A DNA stretch of 35,781 bases from NCBI GenBank assembly GCA_020629755.1, contig JAHDCS010000022.1, positions 1-35,781 on the forward strand. Reading direction: 5' to 3'. Within the stretch, counting starts at the first letter, position 1, and the number at the start of each line of letters is the position of its first letter. Below the pieces are notes generated by a model. That model saw only the letters and a list, made by a program, of their open reading frames with translations, was not told the origin of the DNA and did no database searches. Shown here in pieces: positions 28,704-35,781 of this stretch. This DNA is from Flavobacteriales bacterium (GTDB lineage: Bacteria > Bacteroidota > Bacteroidia > Flavobacteriales_G > JALEGO01). Made by a program: the position numbers and the translations under genes.

Positions 28704-29315
28704 CTATTGGTTTGACAAACTGTCTTTAGCCGTGTAATACTGATTCAAGCGCTCAATAGCCTGACTAGTAATATCAAATGAATCAGCGGCAAACAACAAA
28801 TTACTGTTTTTAGAGTAGCCAAAAACTAAATCGTACTTTTTTTCATTGTGCAGCTCGTCTAAAACACGATGCACGGCATCGTAAAGCTTTTTTTGATTAT
28901 CGGCCTCTATCTTTAAAAGCTTTTCAGTATACGTACCTTCTAAGAGTGCGATGTTTTTCTCGCGTTCAACAAATTCATTCTGTCGCGCAAGCCCTTGTGC
29001 TTGAGTAAGGTATTTGGCTTCTTCTTGAAATTTAACCAAATCTTCCTGAAATTTTTTAACCTTCGCTTGATAGCGATTTTCATACATCTTTTTTTGTTTT
29101 TGAATAGACACACTCAAATCGCTTACCATTTTAAATTGAGCCGCTAGACTATCTTCATTAATATAGACATAAGGCAATGTTGATTCAGCAGTAGAGGCAG
29201 ACTCAACCGATTGTTCTTGGCTAATATTTTGAGAACTATTTGATTTAGAAGACCAAAAAAAATAAAGAAAGCCACAAAGCCAAATAAGGTGTAAAAAATA
29301 ACTAAACTGTTGCAC
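28704..29315 (-). CDS. OmpH/Skp family periplasmic chaperone-like protein
   Basis: The 203-residue protein has one N-terminal hydrophobic segment (about 3-20) that could be a signal anchor, then a low-complexity Ser-rich linker, and a long charged coiled coil (about 60-150) of the Skp type (QKQKKMYENRYQAKVKKFQEDL...). The C-terminal part (KKYDLVFGYSKNSNLLFAADSFDIT) matches the OmpH core. Skp proteins hold unfolded outer-membrane proteins in the periplasm. The start is a GTG at 29315; no better ATG exists in frame. Confidence 0.85.
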   Translation of the reverse strand: MQQFSYFLHLIWLCGFLYFFWSSKSNSSQNISQEQSVESASTAESTLPYVYINEDSLAAQFKMVSDLSVSIQKQKKMYENRYQAKVKKFQEDLVKFQEEAKYLTQAQGLARQNEFVEREKNIALLEGTYTEKLLKIEADNQKKLYDAVHRVLDELHNEKKYDLVFGYSKNSNLLFAADSFDITSQAIERLNQYYTAKDSLSNQ

Positions 29316-29334
29316 AAATAATCAATTAAAAGTT

Positions 29335-29342
29335 TATGTTTG
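29335..29342 (+). promoter_or_regulatory. Promoter candidate for the SiaC-like gene (TTG-N22-TATGTTTG)
   Basis: The -7 box TATGTTTG matches TAnnTTTG, and a TTG (29310-29312) lies 22 bp upstream, close to the usual -33 spacing. It would give a leader of about 40 nt before the likely CTG start at 29390. Confidence 0.45.
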
Positions 29343-29389
29343 TAAAAGTTGCAACAAAAGTACGAAATATTCATTTTTAAATCATAGTC

Positions 29390-29788
29390 CTGGACAAAGA
29401 TCTAATACATATCTTACCTACTTATGCAACTCCAGAGGTTATCATAGATTTAAAAAAAGGAGAAGGATTGCTCAAAGGAAAGTCTGTTCCTGAAGATTCA
29501 GTATCATTTTACAAACCCGTCTTAGCTTTTCTAGAAGAATTGCCTTTAAGAGACATAGATAATTTTAGACTGAGAATAGAACTCGAGTACTTTAATTCAA
29601 ATTCTTCGAAATTTATCTTGGATATCTTTTTACGCCTTGCCAAATTTTTAAAGGAAGAGTCCTTAAAAGCGGTAGACATCGACTGGATTGTCGATAAAAA
29701 CGACGAAGACATGATTGAAGCGGGTGAAGACTACATGGCTATTGTAAAACTACCATTCAATATTGTAGAAAGAGAGTCAAATTCTTGA
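29390..29788 (+). CDS. SiaC/DUF1987-like regulatory phosphoprotein, non-canonical start
   Basis: The conserved DUF1987/SiaC core is plain: PTYATPEVIIDLKKGEGLLK, then SVPEDSVSFYKPVLAFLEE, FRLRIELEYFNSNSSKFILDIF and WIVDKNDEDM. In Pseudomonas SiaC the residue phosphorylated by SiaB is a Thr in LNTSS; here FNSNSS aligns and places Ser70 at that site. No ATG, GTG or TTG lies between the in-frame stop at 29378-29380 and the conserved PTYATPEV. The first ordinary start (TTG 29468) would delete about 26 conserved residues. CTG at 29390, giving 132 residues, is my best guess; ATA at 29384 is possible. No SiaA, SiaB or SiaD partner is adjacent. Confidence 0.72.
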   Translation: MDKDLIHILPTYATPEVIIDLKKGEGLLKGKSVPEDSVSFYKPVLAFLEELPLRDIDNFRLRIELEYFNSNSSKFILDIFLRLAKFLKEESLKAVDIDWIVDKNDEDMIEAGEDYMAIVKLPFNIVERESNS

Positions 29789-29861
29789 TTCGTCTAACAT
29801 ACTTATAATTTTAAGACTCTTTTTAATTGCAAGTGAGTGCACAAAAGCCTTGAAAATGTAT

Positions 29862-29869
29862 TACCTTTG
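29862..29869 (+). promoter_or_regulatory. -7 box TACCTTTG for ssrA
   Basis: An exact TAnnTTTG match ends 23 bp upstream of the mature tmRNA 5' end. A short leader would then be removed by RNase P. A well-placed -33 TTG is not obvious. Confidence 0.55.
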
Positions 29870-29892
29870 TAGTTAATGCTCTTTGATATTTT

Positions 29893-30290
29893 GGGGTCGA
29901 CTGGTTTTGACAGCTTAAGAAGCCGATAAGCTCAGCATGTCGAGCATCGGTTATTCGCTCGTAAATATGAGTAATCAAGCCTTAATCGGCGAAACTAATT
30001 ATGCTCTTGCAGCCTAAGAGACTCAGTTTCTTACGCTTAATTCTAGGTGAAGTACAGTAGCCAGAACAAGTGCCTTATCTACAAATTGTTTGTTGTTGTA
30101 GTTTTTAAGGTATCATAACTAACAAAATCGCACAAAGACGCACCTTGGTACCGCGTGTTAAATTTGGTGAGGTTAAGCTTTTATTTTGGGTGTCTGTGTC
30201 CGGGTAATTGACGAAAACAATCATAGACTAAGCATGTAGAAGGCCTATAGGCCTTACGTTTGGACGAGGGTTCGAATCCCTCCGACTCCA
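29893..30290 (+). ncRNA. ssrA: Transfer-messenger RNA (tmRNA)
   Basis: tmRNA rescues stalled ribosomes and tags the unfinished protein for proteolysis. The 5' end GGGGTCG pairs with 3' CGACTCC to form the acceptor stem, followed by discriminator A (30290); the CCA is not encoded. The T arm is GAGGGTTCGAATCCCTC. The tag frame at 29988-30017 reads GETNYALAA then TAA, with GGC as the resume codon; this is the tag known from Bacteroidota. The length is about 398 nt. A -7 box lies upstream and a strong terminator lies about 170 bp downstream. A degenerate copy of the 3' end follows at 30412-30445. Confidence 0.97.
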
Positions 30291-30323
30291 CAAGAGGATA
30301 GATTTATTATATTTTGTTTTTAT

Positions 30324-30352
30324 AATGAGCCCAAATTTATTTGAGGGTCATT
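30324..30352 (+). other. Hairpin in the spacer after tmRNA
   Basis: AATGA and TCATT arms with inner CCC/GGG and CAAAT/ATTTG pairs (one bulged G) can fold into a long hairpin. No T run follows, so it is not a standard terminator. It may be a 3' processing structure or a relic of inserted DNA. Confidence 0.4.
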
Positions 30353-30411
30353 GTAAAATAAAAATCAATTGTGTTAACAATTATCAAATCTATTTTGACC
30401 TTTGGCGTATG

Positions 30412-30445
30412 CGAGGGATCGTATTAAAATCCCTCCGACTCCACA
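30412..30445 (+). repeat. Degenerate second copy of the tmRNA 3' end
   Basis: The last 18 bases (AATCCCTCCGACTCCACA) are identical to tmRNA positions 30275-30292. The part before them, CGAGGGATCG, matches CGAGGGTTCG with one change, and TATTAA is inserted between the two blocks. The insertion would destroy the T loop, so it is not a working RNA end. tmRNA 3' ends are common integrase targets, so this looks like an att-type scar. Confidence 0.7.
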
Positions 30446-30456
30446 GAATAAAAAAC

Positions 30457-30489
30457 CAATAAGCTAGTTGTAGGCTTATTGTTTTTTTT
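30457..30489 (+). terminator. Rho-independent terminator after ssrA
   Basis: CAATAAGC-loop-GCTTATTG (30457-30481) is followed by eight T residues. An A-rich run on the other side means it could also serve the convergent minus-strand gene ending at 30533. Confidence 0.85.
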
Positions 30490-30532
30490 CACTTCACAAC
30501 AAATTTTACCAGTAAAACTCTATTTTTTGATC

Positions 30533-31585
30533 TCAAACCAAAACAGACTTCTCCATACATACCCTATTTTCTTTGTATGAAAATGTGTCTTTATGGGCCT
30601 CTAGAAGGCCTTCAGTGGTGTTGTTATAGCTCGGAAAAGCATCTAGTTCAAATTTCTGTATAGTTGTATTAGACTGCAGATCCCATGAAAAAGGAATAAT
30701 CCCTCTGTTTGAGAATTTTACTTTCAATACACTTTCAATAGATGCACTTGTATGTACAGATTTATCAAGCATTAAAGAAAGTATTCGCGTATACCTACCT
30801 TGATTTGTTTTGCGGTCTTTGAGCAAAAAATCAAAACCAGAAAACCCCAGAAAGGCATGTGCATTTTTATTTTTAAGCGCATACTTTAGGGGCACCTTTT
30901 TATTGGTAAACCTCTTTTTCTTAACTGTCAAATCATGAAAGTTTGTGACCCCATTCAGCTGAGATTCGGGTGCCGAAAAAATAAGATAATCCACACTTAC
31001 ATTGTGCGTACATAACATAGACGCATCCCAGGGCGAACCATCCCATCCTTTGTTGCCATGCTCTGAAATCTCTTTAGCGCTCGCTGGCCTAAAACGGAGT
31101 ATTAAATCAAAAGAAAGAGTCGTATTCGACGTCCACTTCGGGTTAGAAAGTGTAATGCCAAATCCACCAAACTGCCATCCGGCTTTATTATTTTCAGCCT
31201 CAAAATGAAACCCATTAATCAATAAACAGATCTGATCATTCTCTTTGATACGCTCGTGATTACCACTAAAAAGGAGATCTTTAACATCAATAGTGATTCG
31301 TTTTTTTACCTCTGTTGAAGTAGGATGATCTCTTTTTGCAGATATTTGATGGTAATCGCTCCGCCCAATCCCCCAAAAACAACTCGGTTTACTTAAAAGA
31401 GTATAACCGCATTTATAAATGGCATTGTCTGCATTTAAAGGCAAATGATCGTTTCCTAATTTTAAAATTTGTTGGTGTTTCCAATCGTTATTTTGATAGT
31501 TAAACCGAGAGCCATAGACCGAAATTCGGTGAGGATTTTTTACCCACTGATGATAAAAGCCATTCCACAAAGGTATCTTCTTCAT
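30533..31585 (-). CDS. Hypothetical protein, family not recognised
   Basis: I do not recognise this 350-residue protein. It has no signal peptide, membrane segment or known catalytic motif that I can see. It is rich in aromatic and beta-type sequence (for example NDQICLLINGFHFEAENNKAGWQFGGFGITLS and DLILRFRPA), suggesting a beta-sandwich-like fold. I chose ATG at 31585 (MKKIPLWNGFYHQW); an upstream in-frame start at 31603 adds six residues. It is transcribed divergently from the TonB receptor with about 60 bp between starts, so the two may share control. It converges on the ssrA terminator. Confidence 0.75.
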   Translation of the reverse strand: MKKIPLWNGFYHQWVKNPHRISVYGSRFNYQNNDWKHQQILKLGNDHLPLNADNAIYKCGYTLLSKPSCFWGIGRSDYHQISAKRDHPTSTEVKKRITIDVKDLLFSGNHERIKENDQICLLINGFHFEAENNKAGWQFGGFGITLSNPKWTSNTTLSFDLILRFRPASAKEISEHGNKGWDGSPWDASMLCTHNVSVDYLIFSAPESQLNGVTNFHDLTVKKKRFTNKKVPLKYALKNKNAHAFLGFSGFDFLLKDRKTNQGRYTRILSLMLDKSVHTSASIESVLKVKFSNRGIIPFSWDLQSNTTIQKFELDAFPSYNNTTEGLLEAHKDTFSYKENRVCMEKSVLV

Positions 31586-31632
31586 TAGATAGACAAAGTA
31601 CAAAAAAAAACCGTGTTTACATCTATCCTTCT

Positions 31633-31640
31633 TACCTTTG
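31633..31640 (+). promoter_or_regulatory. -7 box TACCTTTG upstream of the TonB receptor
   Basis: An exact TAnnTTTG match ends 6 bp before the ATG at 31647, predicting a transcript with almost no leader. Confidence 0.5.
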
Positions 31641-31646
31641 TGCGGA

Positions 31647-34046
31647 ATGAAAAAACATCTTAGTATAAGTATTCTTTTTCTATGTACTCTTTGTGGATAT
31701 TCTCAAAGGCTAACCTTTATCGACAAGGCCTCTAAAAAACCTATCTCAGAGATGCAAGTAATCAATCAAAACAGCACAAAATTTGAGCTTAGTTCTCGTT
31801 TAGGCCAAGTTGATGTTTCTTTGTTTAGCTCTAATGATACGCTTATTTTTTCACACATTAATTATCCTAAATTAATGTTCCTGAAACGCGAGATTAAAAA
31901 AGACTCTACCTTTTATTTAAATCCAATTCAAACCACGCTAAAAAAGGTAGTGATTTCAAGCTCTAGGTTTGAAGAAAAAAAAAGCGAAACCGCTCGGCAA
32001 ATAGATGTTATAGACGCCAAACAAATCGCTTTTGAAAATCCGCAGACAGCTGCTGATCTTTTAACAAACTCTGGTGAGGTATTGGTACAAAAAAGCCAGC
32101 AAGGCGGGGGCAGCCCCATATTAAGAGGATTCGAGGCTAATAAAGTCTTGATTGTCATAGATGGTATCCGGATGAACAATGCCATTTACCGCGGGGGACA
32201 TTTGCAAAATGTCATTACCCTTGACCCTTCAATTTTAGAGCGCACAGAAGTCTTATTTGGCGCTGGTTCTGTTATCTATGGCTCAGATGCACTGGGTGGA
32301 GTGATGCATTTCAGAACCAAATCAGCTGCATTATCTGACACTGACTCTACACTTTTTTCTGGCAATGCTTATGGCAGAATCAGTAGTGTAAACAAAGAAA
32401 ACACCTTTCATGTTGATTTGAATTATAGCACAAAAAGGTTTGCGGCTTTAAGTAGTTTTACACGCTCTGATTTTTCAGATCTAATCAAAGGAAAAAACGC
32501 TCTATCCTCACATGGAAATTGGGGCGAAAGACCTTTTTATATTCAAAATATAAATGGCTCTGACAGTCTTATCTCGAATCCGAATATCCACAAACAGCTT
32601 TTTTCTGGCTATACGCAATACGATCTGCTACAAAAATTAAGATTTAGTCCTAAACTAGGGATTAATCATGTGCTTAACCTACAGTTTTCAACTTCTTCTG
32701 ATGTGCCTCGATACGACCGTTTGTCTCAACTTTTAGCAGACAGCACCCCTAAATTTTCTCAATGGTATTACGGCCCTCAAAAAAGAGTACTCTCGGCCTA
32801 TCAATTCGAAAAAAAATTAAACGGCTTATCTGATCTGATGCAATTTTCTTTAGCTTACCAAAGCATCGAAGAAAGCAGACATAACCGAAGTGTAAACTCT
32901 TCTATTCTTCGCAACCGAACCGAACATCTTCATATAGGCTCAATGAACCTTGATTTTAGCAAAAACATTTTTGGCGCACGTATCACCTATGGCCTAGAGG
33001 GCGTTTATAATCGAGTAAATTCTTCAGCATTTTCACGACATATCTATACCGACTCTGTATTTTCTCTAAACACGCGTTACCCTGATGGCGGATCAGACTA
33101 CTATAGTTTTGCTGCTTATGTGACAGATAAAATTAAATGTACTGAACGTTTTACTTTACTTGGGGGGATTAGGTATAGTTTCATTGGCCTAAAAGCACAA
33201 ATTAAGGACACTGTCTTTTTTCCGTTTTTAGAACGTGAATTTGCACAAAAAAACGGGGCTATAAATGGCAATATTGGCGCTGTCTACGCACCCGATAAAA
33301 CCTGGAAGATCTCTACGCAATTTTCTTCTGGATTTCGTTCACCAAATATTGATGATTTAAGTAAGGTTTTTGAAACCGTTATTGGCACAGTTATCATCCC
33401 AAATACTAAGCTAAAACCCGAGCGCACTTATAATATAGAAGCCTCTATAGACAAAACCATCGCTCAAAAATTAAAGCTTGCATTAACGGGCTACTATACA
33501 CGGTATACCAATGCAATCACCACGATTAATGCACAATTAGACGGACAAGATTCTATCGTTTATCAAGGTGTATTGAGTAATGTAGTCAGCAGCGGAAATG
33601 CTCAAAAAGCCTACATTTACGGTTACAATACCGCATTTGAATATACCATCATAGAGCCTCTTGTTTTAGAAGGATCACTCAATTACACCTTTGGTAGAAT
33701 TGTAGCGGACAGCCTCTCCCCACTCGACCACATCCCCCCTCTTTTTGGAAAACTTTCTTTGCGCTACAAAACTGAAAAATACCACGTTGAATGTTTTAGT
33801 TTATTTAATGGATCAAAACGTAAAAAAGACTATAACCTTTTAGGTGAAGATAATTTCACAAAAGCTTTACCCACTGGCACCCCTAGCTGGTACACTTTAA
33901 ATGTAAGAGGAGCGTACACCTTCAATACGCAGCTTGAAATACAAGTACGCATTGATAATATTCTAGATAAGAGTTACCGGGTGTTTGCCTCTGGCATTCA
34001 CGCTCCTGGAAGAAATTTTTCAATCACACTTAGACTTGGCTTTTAA
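31647..34046 (+). CDS. TonB-dependent outer-membrane receptor
   Basis: This 799-residue receptor has a signal peptide (about 1-19, ending GYSQ), a short carboxypeptidase-like N-terminal domain (about 20-95), a plug domain (SGEVLVQKSQQGGGSPILRGFEANKVLIVIDGIRMNN, then YGSDALGGVMHF) and a 22-strand-type barrel ending RNFSITLRLGF, with a C-terminal aromatic residue. It imports a ligand across the outer membrane using TonB energy. The plug resembles the siderophore/heme group, but the ligand cannot be fixed. I preferred ATG at 31647 over TTG at 31638, which overlaps the -7 box. The alpha/beta hydrolase start overlaps its stop (TAATG). Confidence 0.93.
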   Translation: MKKHLSISILFLCTLCGYSQRLTFIDKASKKPISEMQVINQNSTKFELSSRLGQVDVSLFSSNDTLIFSHINYPKLMFLKREIKKDSTFYLNPIQTTLKKVVISSSRFEEKKSETARQIDVIDAKQIAFENPQTAADLLTNSGEVLVQKSQQGGGSPILRGFEANKVLIVIDGIRMNNAIYRGGHLQNVITLDPSILERTEVLFGAGSVIYGSDALGGVMHFRTKSAALSDTDSTLFSGNAYGRISSVNKENTFHVDLNYSTKRFAALSSFTRSDFSDLIKGKNALSSHGNWGERPFYIQNINGSDSLISNPNIHKQLFSGYTQYDLLQKLRFSPKLGINHVLNLQFSTSSDVPRYDRLSQLLADSTPKFSQWYYGPQKRVLSAYQFEKKLNGLSDLMQFSLAYQSIEESRHNRSVNSSILRNRTEHLHIGSMNLDFSKNIFGARITYGLEGVYNRVNSSAFSRHIYTDSVFSLNTRYPDGGSDYYSFAAYVTDKIKCTERFTLLGGIRYSFIGLKAQIKDTVFFPFLEREFAQKNGAINGNIGAVYAPDKTWKISTQFSSGFRSPNIDDLSKVFETVIGTVIIPNTKLKPERTYNIEASIDKTIAQKLKLALTGYYTRYTNAITTINAQLDGQDSIVYQGVLSNVVSSGNAQKAYIYGYNTAFEYTIIEPLVLEGSLNYTFGRIVADSLSPLDHIPPLFGKLSLRYKTEKYHVECFSLFNGSKRKKDYNLLGEDNFTKALPTGTPSWYTLNVRGAYTFNTQLEIQVRIDNILDKSYRVFASGIHAPGRNFSITLRLGF
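33731..33739 (-). repeat. GGGGGGATG word, copy 8
   Basis: Inside the TonB receptor gene (codons for H-I-P-P); preceded by A instead of T. Confidence 0.7.
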
Positions 34047-34939
34047 TGTCGATCATCAAAGAAGATATTTACATTGATTGTCAAAATTATGTGCTTTGTC
34101 TGACCTCTTTTAAACCAGATAAAATAAAAAATTCTACCCCAACAGTTTTGCTGCATGGAGCCATAGAAAATGCCAAAATATTTTATTCTGAATCGAATAA
34201 AGGGCTGGCTCCCTATTTAGCTAAAAATGGCATCTGGTGTTTTGCATTAGATGCACGAGGGCGAGGCAAAAGCAAACCAAATATCTCTAAAAATAGCTCT
34301 TTTGGAAATTTAGACATTGTCACTCAAGACTTCCCAAAAGTCTATAATAAAGTCAAAACTTTAACCGGATCCAATACCCAAATATGGGGCGCTCATTCTT
34401 GGGGGGGGGTATTGCTTTTACATTTTTATGCGCGGTATTCTGAAAACTATTCAATTGATAAAATGGTGTTTTTTGGCAGCAAGCGCCAGATTTCTGTTAA
34501 AAGCATAAAAAAATATATTATGGTTAATCTGATGTGGCGTTTTTTTGGGGGGATGTTAAATGCGATTTACGGCTATTATCCTTCCAAAAAATTCAAATTT
34601 GGTTCTGACAACGAATCTTCTAATACGTTTTTAGAATGTGATCGTTTGGTTAAAAATTCTAAGTGGGAAGATGTAGATGGATTTAATTATGCAACGTTTT
34701 TTAAAACAAATCCTCTTAGCATTCCTCTATTTTCAATAACTGGAGAAAAAGATGATGTTTTAGGTCATCCAAATGATTGCAAAGTACTACTTAATGAAGC
34801 GAACGCTACAAAAAGCGTATTTAAAATAATTGGCAAAAAAACAGGATATAGTTCAAACTACGATCACATCACCTTACTTACAAGCAAAACAGCAAAAACA
34901 GAGCATTTCAAGGAAATCCTTTCCTTTATAAGTGCGTAA
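34046..34939 (+). CDS. Alpha/beta-fold hydrolase
   Basis: The 297-residue protein has the oxyanion segment LLHGAI (35-40), DARGRGKSKP, the nucleophile elbow GAHSWGG with Ser118, the acid region GEKDDVLGHP (about Asp237) and the final His274 in NYDHITLL. This is a complete esterase/lipase-type triad. It has no signal peptide. It is translationally coupled to the TonB receptor and may act on the imported ligand, for example as an esterase. A run of nine G bases (34401-34409) lies inside the nucleophile-elbow codons. Confidence 0.87.
   Translation: MSIIKEDIYIDCQNYVLCLTSFKPDKIKNSTPTVLLHGAIENAKIFYSESNKGLAPYLAKNGIWCFALDARGRGKSKPNISKNSSFGNLDIVTQDFPKVYNKVKTLTGSNTQIWGAHSWGGVLLLHFYARYSENYSIDKMVFFGSKRQISVKSIKKYIMVNLMWRFFGGMLNAIYGYYPSKKFKFGSDNESSNTFLECDRLVKNSKWEDVDGFNYATFFKTNPLSIPLFSITGEKDDVLGHPNDCKVLLNEANATKSVFKIIGKKTGYSSNYDHITLLTSKTAKTEHFKEILSFISA
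34547..34555 (+). repeat. GGGGGGATG word, copy 9
   Basis: Inside the alpha/beta hydrolase gene, coding strand (G-G-M); extended match TGGGGGGATGT. Confidence 0.7.
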
Positions 34940-34969
34940 CGCTTTGCGCTCTTTCAAAGACCAAGAAAC

Positions 34970-35554
34970 TTAATTTTCTTTTAGCCTATTTGCATAAGGT
35001 TTTTTAAGATTTCCGTTAGATAAAAACCATTTGTGCAAACCAAAGTACACTGGTCTTTTAGTCCCTGAAAATCTATAGCTTGAAAGTTTGTTCTCTTTTT
35101 GTAATCTATATATAATAGTTGTTAAGCTATTTTTTAACTTACTATGTTCTGAAACTGGTAACTTTGAGAAGTTAATAATATCATTAACTAATTCAGACAC
35201 TCTTAATGGCTTACCTATTTTTTCTAAACGCGAGAGAAGAATCTTACCCCATAATGTTCTTTTTTTCTTCGTTTTTTTACTCTTAACAGGCAATGTCTTA
35301 TGAGCACTAACATTCGCCTTTTTCTTGCTTATATTTTCATTAATAGATGCGCTTCTCTGTTTGGTTAGTTTTTTAGTGATATTAATCAAGGCCTCCTTAG
35401 AAATCGGTTTTTCTTCGATTATTTGCATCGTAGGAAAACCAATTTGATCTAGAACCTGTTTAATATGGTTGTAGCGACTTACAACTTTGTTTAATTCCTC
35501 TGTGTAAAACTGACGCATTTGCTCTACGTCAATTGTCATTTCTTCTAATTTCAT
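34970..35554 (-). CDS. Basic protein with winged-helix-like C-terminus, function unknown
   Basis: The 194-residue protein has an N-terminal helical segment (about 1-45), a Lys/Ser-rich linker (about 70-100) and a C-terminal domain of about 85 residues, LWGKILLSRLEKIGKPLRVSELVNDI ... HSKLKNSLTTIIYRLQKENKLSSYR ... VYFGLHKWF. The helix-helix-helix-strand pattern looks like a winged helix used for DNA binding. The basic charge supports nucleic-acid binding. I do not recognise the family. Its upstream region carries a -7 box and operator-like repeats, fitting autoregulation. Confidence 0.75.
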   Translation of the reverse strand: MKLEEMTIDVEQMRQFYTEELNKVVSRYNHIKQVLDQIGFPTMQIIEEKPISKEALINITKKLTKQRSASINENISKKKANVSAHKTLPVKSKKTKKKRTLWGKILLSRLEKIGKPLRVSELVNDIINFSKLPVSEHSKLKNSLTTIIYRLQKENKLSSYRFSGTKRPVYFGLHKWFLSNGNLKKPYANRLKEN

Positions 35555-35562
35555 AATTTAAA

Positions 35563-35622
35563 AAGCTAACTTAATTTTACAAAGTTAATAAAATGTTGTA
35601 AATGAAGCTAATTTAATTTTGC
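35563..35622 (-). promoter_or_regulatory. Promoter and operator-like repeats of the winged-helix gene
   Basis: On the minus strand TAACTTTG (35587-35580) is an exact -7 match, about 25 bp before the ATG. Two direct repeats of AAGCTAAyTTAATTTTrC (35563-35580 and 35605-35622) flank it at 42-bp spacing, and TTTACAA/TTGTAAA form a 7-bp inverted repeat (35576-35602) over the box. Confidence 0.5.
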
Positions 35623-35734
35623 TTTGGAGTTACCCCATTTTTTTAAGTTATTTTCTTCTATCCTTATTTTTTGTCCTTTTCCTTGAAGAAAAGAACGAAA
35701 ATTCAAGCCAAGAATGAAGCTATCTACCCACCTC

Positions 35735-35781
35735 TAGAAAATGTAGCCCACAAGGCCAGCCCTGCAAAGCCACATTTTCTA
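35735..35781. repeat. Inverted repeat cut by the window end
   Basis: TAGAAAATGTAGC (35735-35747) pairs with GCCACATTTTCTA (35769-35781), 12 of 13 positions, across a 21-bp spacer that is GC-richer than its surroundings. The right arm ends exactly at the last base shown, so the true length is unknown. A smaller hairpin, CTTTTC-cttgaa-GAAAAG, lies about 55 bp upstream. Confidence 0.5.

Overview
The window is about 36 kb of AT-rich DNA (roughly 35-37% G+C by eye) from a member of the Bacteroidota, most likely a flavobacterium-like lineage. The evidence is a type IX secretion C-terminal domain, a TonB receptor with a carboxypeptidase-like N-terminus, a DUF4924 protein, an OstA-like protein followed by lpxB, the tmRNA tag GETNYALAA, TAnnTTTG-type -7 promoter boxes and no Shine-Dalgarno sequences. 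It looks like ordinary chromosome; I see no phage, plasmid, IS transposase or CRISPR array.

Layout. (1) 295-9189, all on the plus strand: bifunctional (p)ppGpp synthetase/hydrolase, a Fur-family regulator overlapping a STAS-domain gene, purA, an OstA-like lipopolysaccharide-transport protein, lpxB, a SpoIID-like protein and a family 2 glycosyltransferase. From purA onward the genes nearly touch or overlap by ATGA and look like one transcription unit for envelope biogenesis. (2) 9221-17960, a surface-polysaccharide region: a saccharopine-dehydrogenase-like protein and an NDP-sugar epimerase on the minus strand, an O-antigen ligase/polymerase, a frameshifted acyltransferase-3 gene and a GT4 glycosyltransferase on the minus strand, then an AsnB-type amidotransferase and another GT4 on the plus strand. 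(3) 18000-24846: a secreted protein of unknown function, an MMPL/RND exporter, a BON-LysM protein, a metallo-beta-lactamase-fold hydrolase, recR and a membrane GT2. (4) 24904-29788: a T9SS-exported c-type cytochrome/monooxygenase-like protein, a periplasmic protein of about 19 MORN_2 repeats, a DUF4924 protein, an OmpH/Skp-like chaperone and a SiaC/DUF1987-like phosphoprotein with no ordinary start codon. (5) 29893-30489: tmRNA (ssrA) with a degenerate second copy of its 3' end and a strong terminator. (6) 30533-35781: an unknown protein divergent from a TonB-dependent receptor, which is coupled to an alpha/beta hydrolase, then a basic winged-helix-like protein with an operator-like upstream region, and an inverted repeat cut by the window edge.

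The most notable non-gene signal is a G-rich word, GGGGGGATG (extended consensus TGGGGGGATGT). It occurs nine times on the two strands, always inside coding sequence and spread over the whole window, in DNA where such a word should almost never appear. It looks like a genome-wide signal such as a Chi-like, uptake, segregation or protein-binding site. Other structure includes a 62-bp repeat on both sides of the (p)ppGpp gene (one copy inside a MITE-like inverted-repeat unit), an integration-scar-like duplication of the tmRNA 3' end, promoter boxes so close to start codons that several mRNAs should be leaderless, and a perfect 19-bp palindrome next to the T9SS gene promoter.
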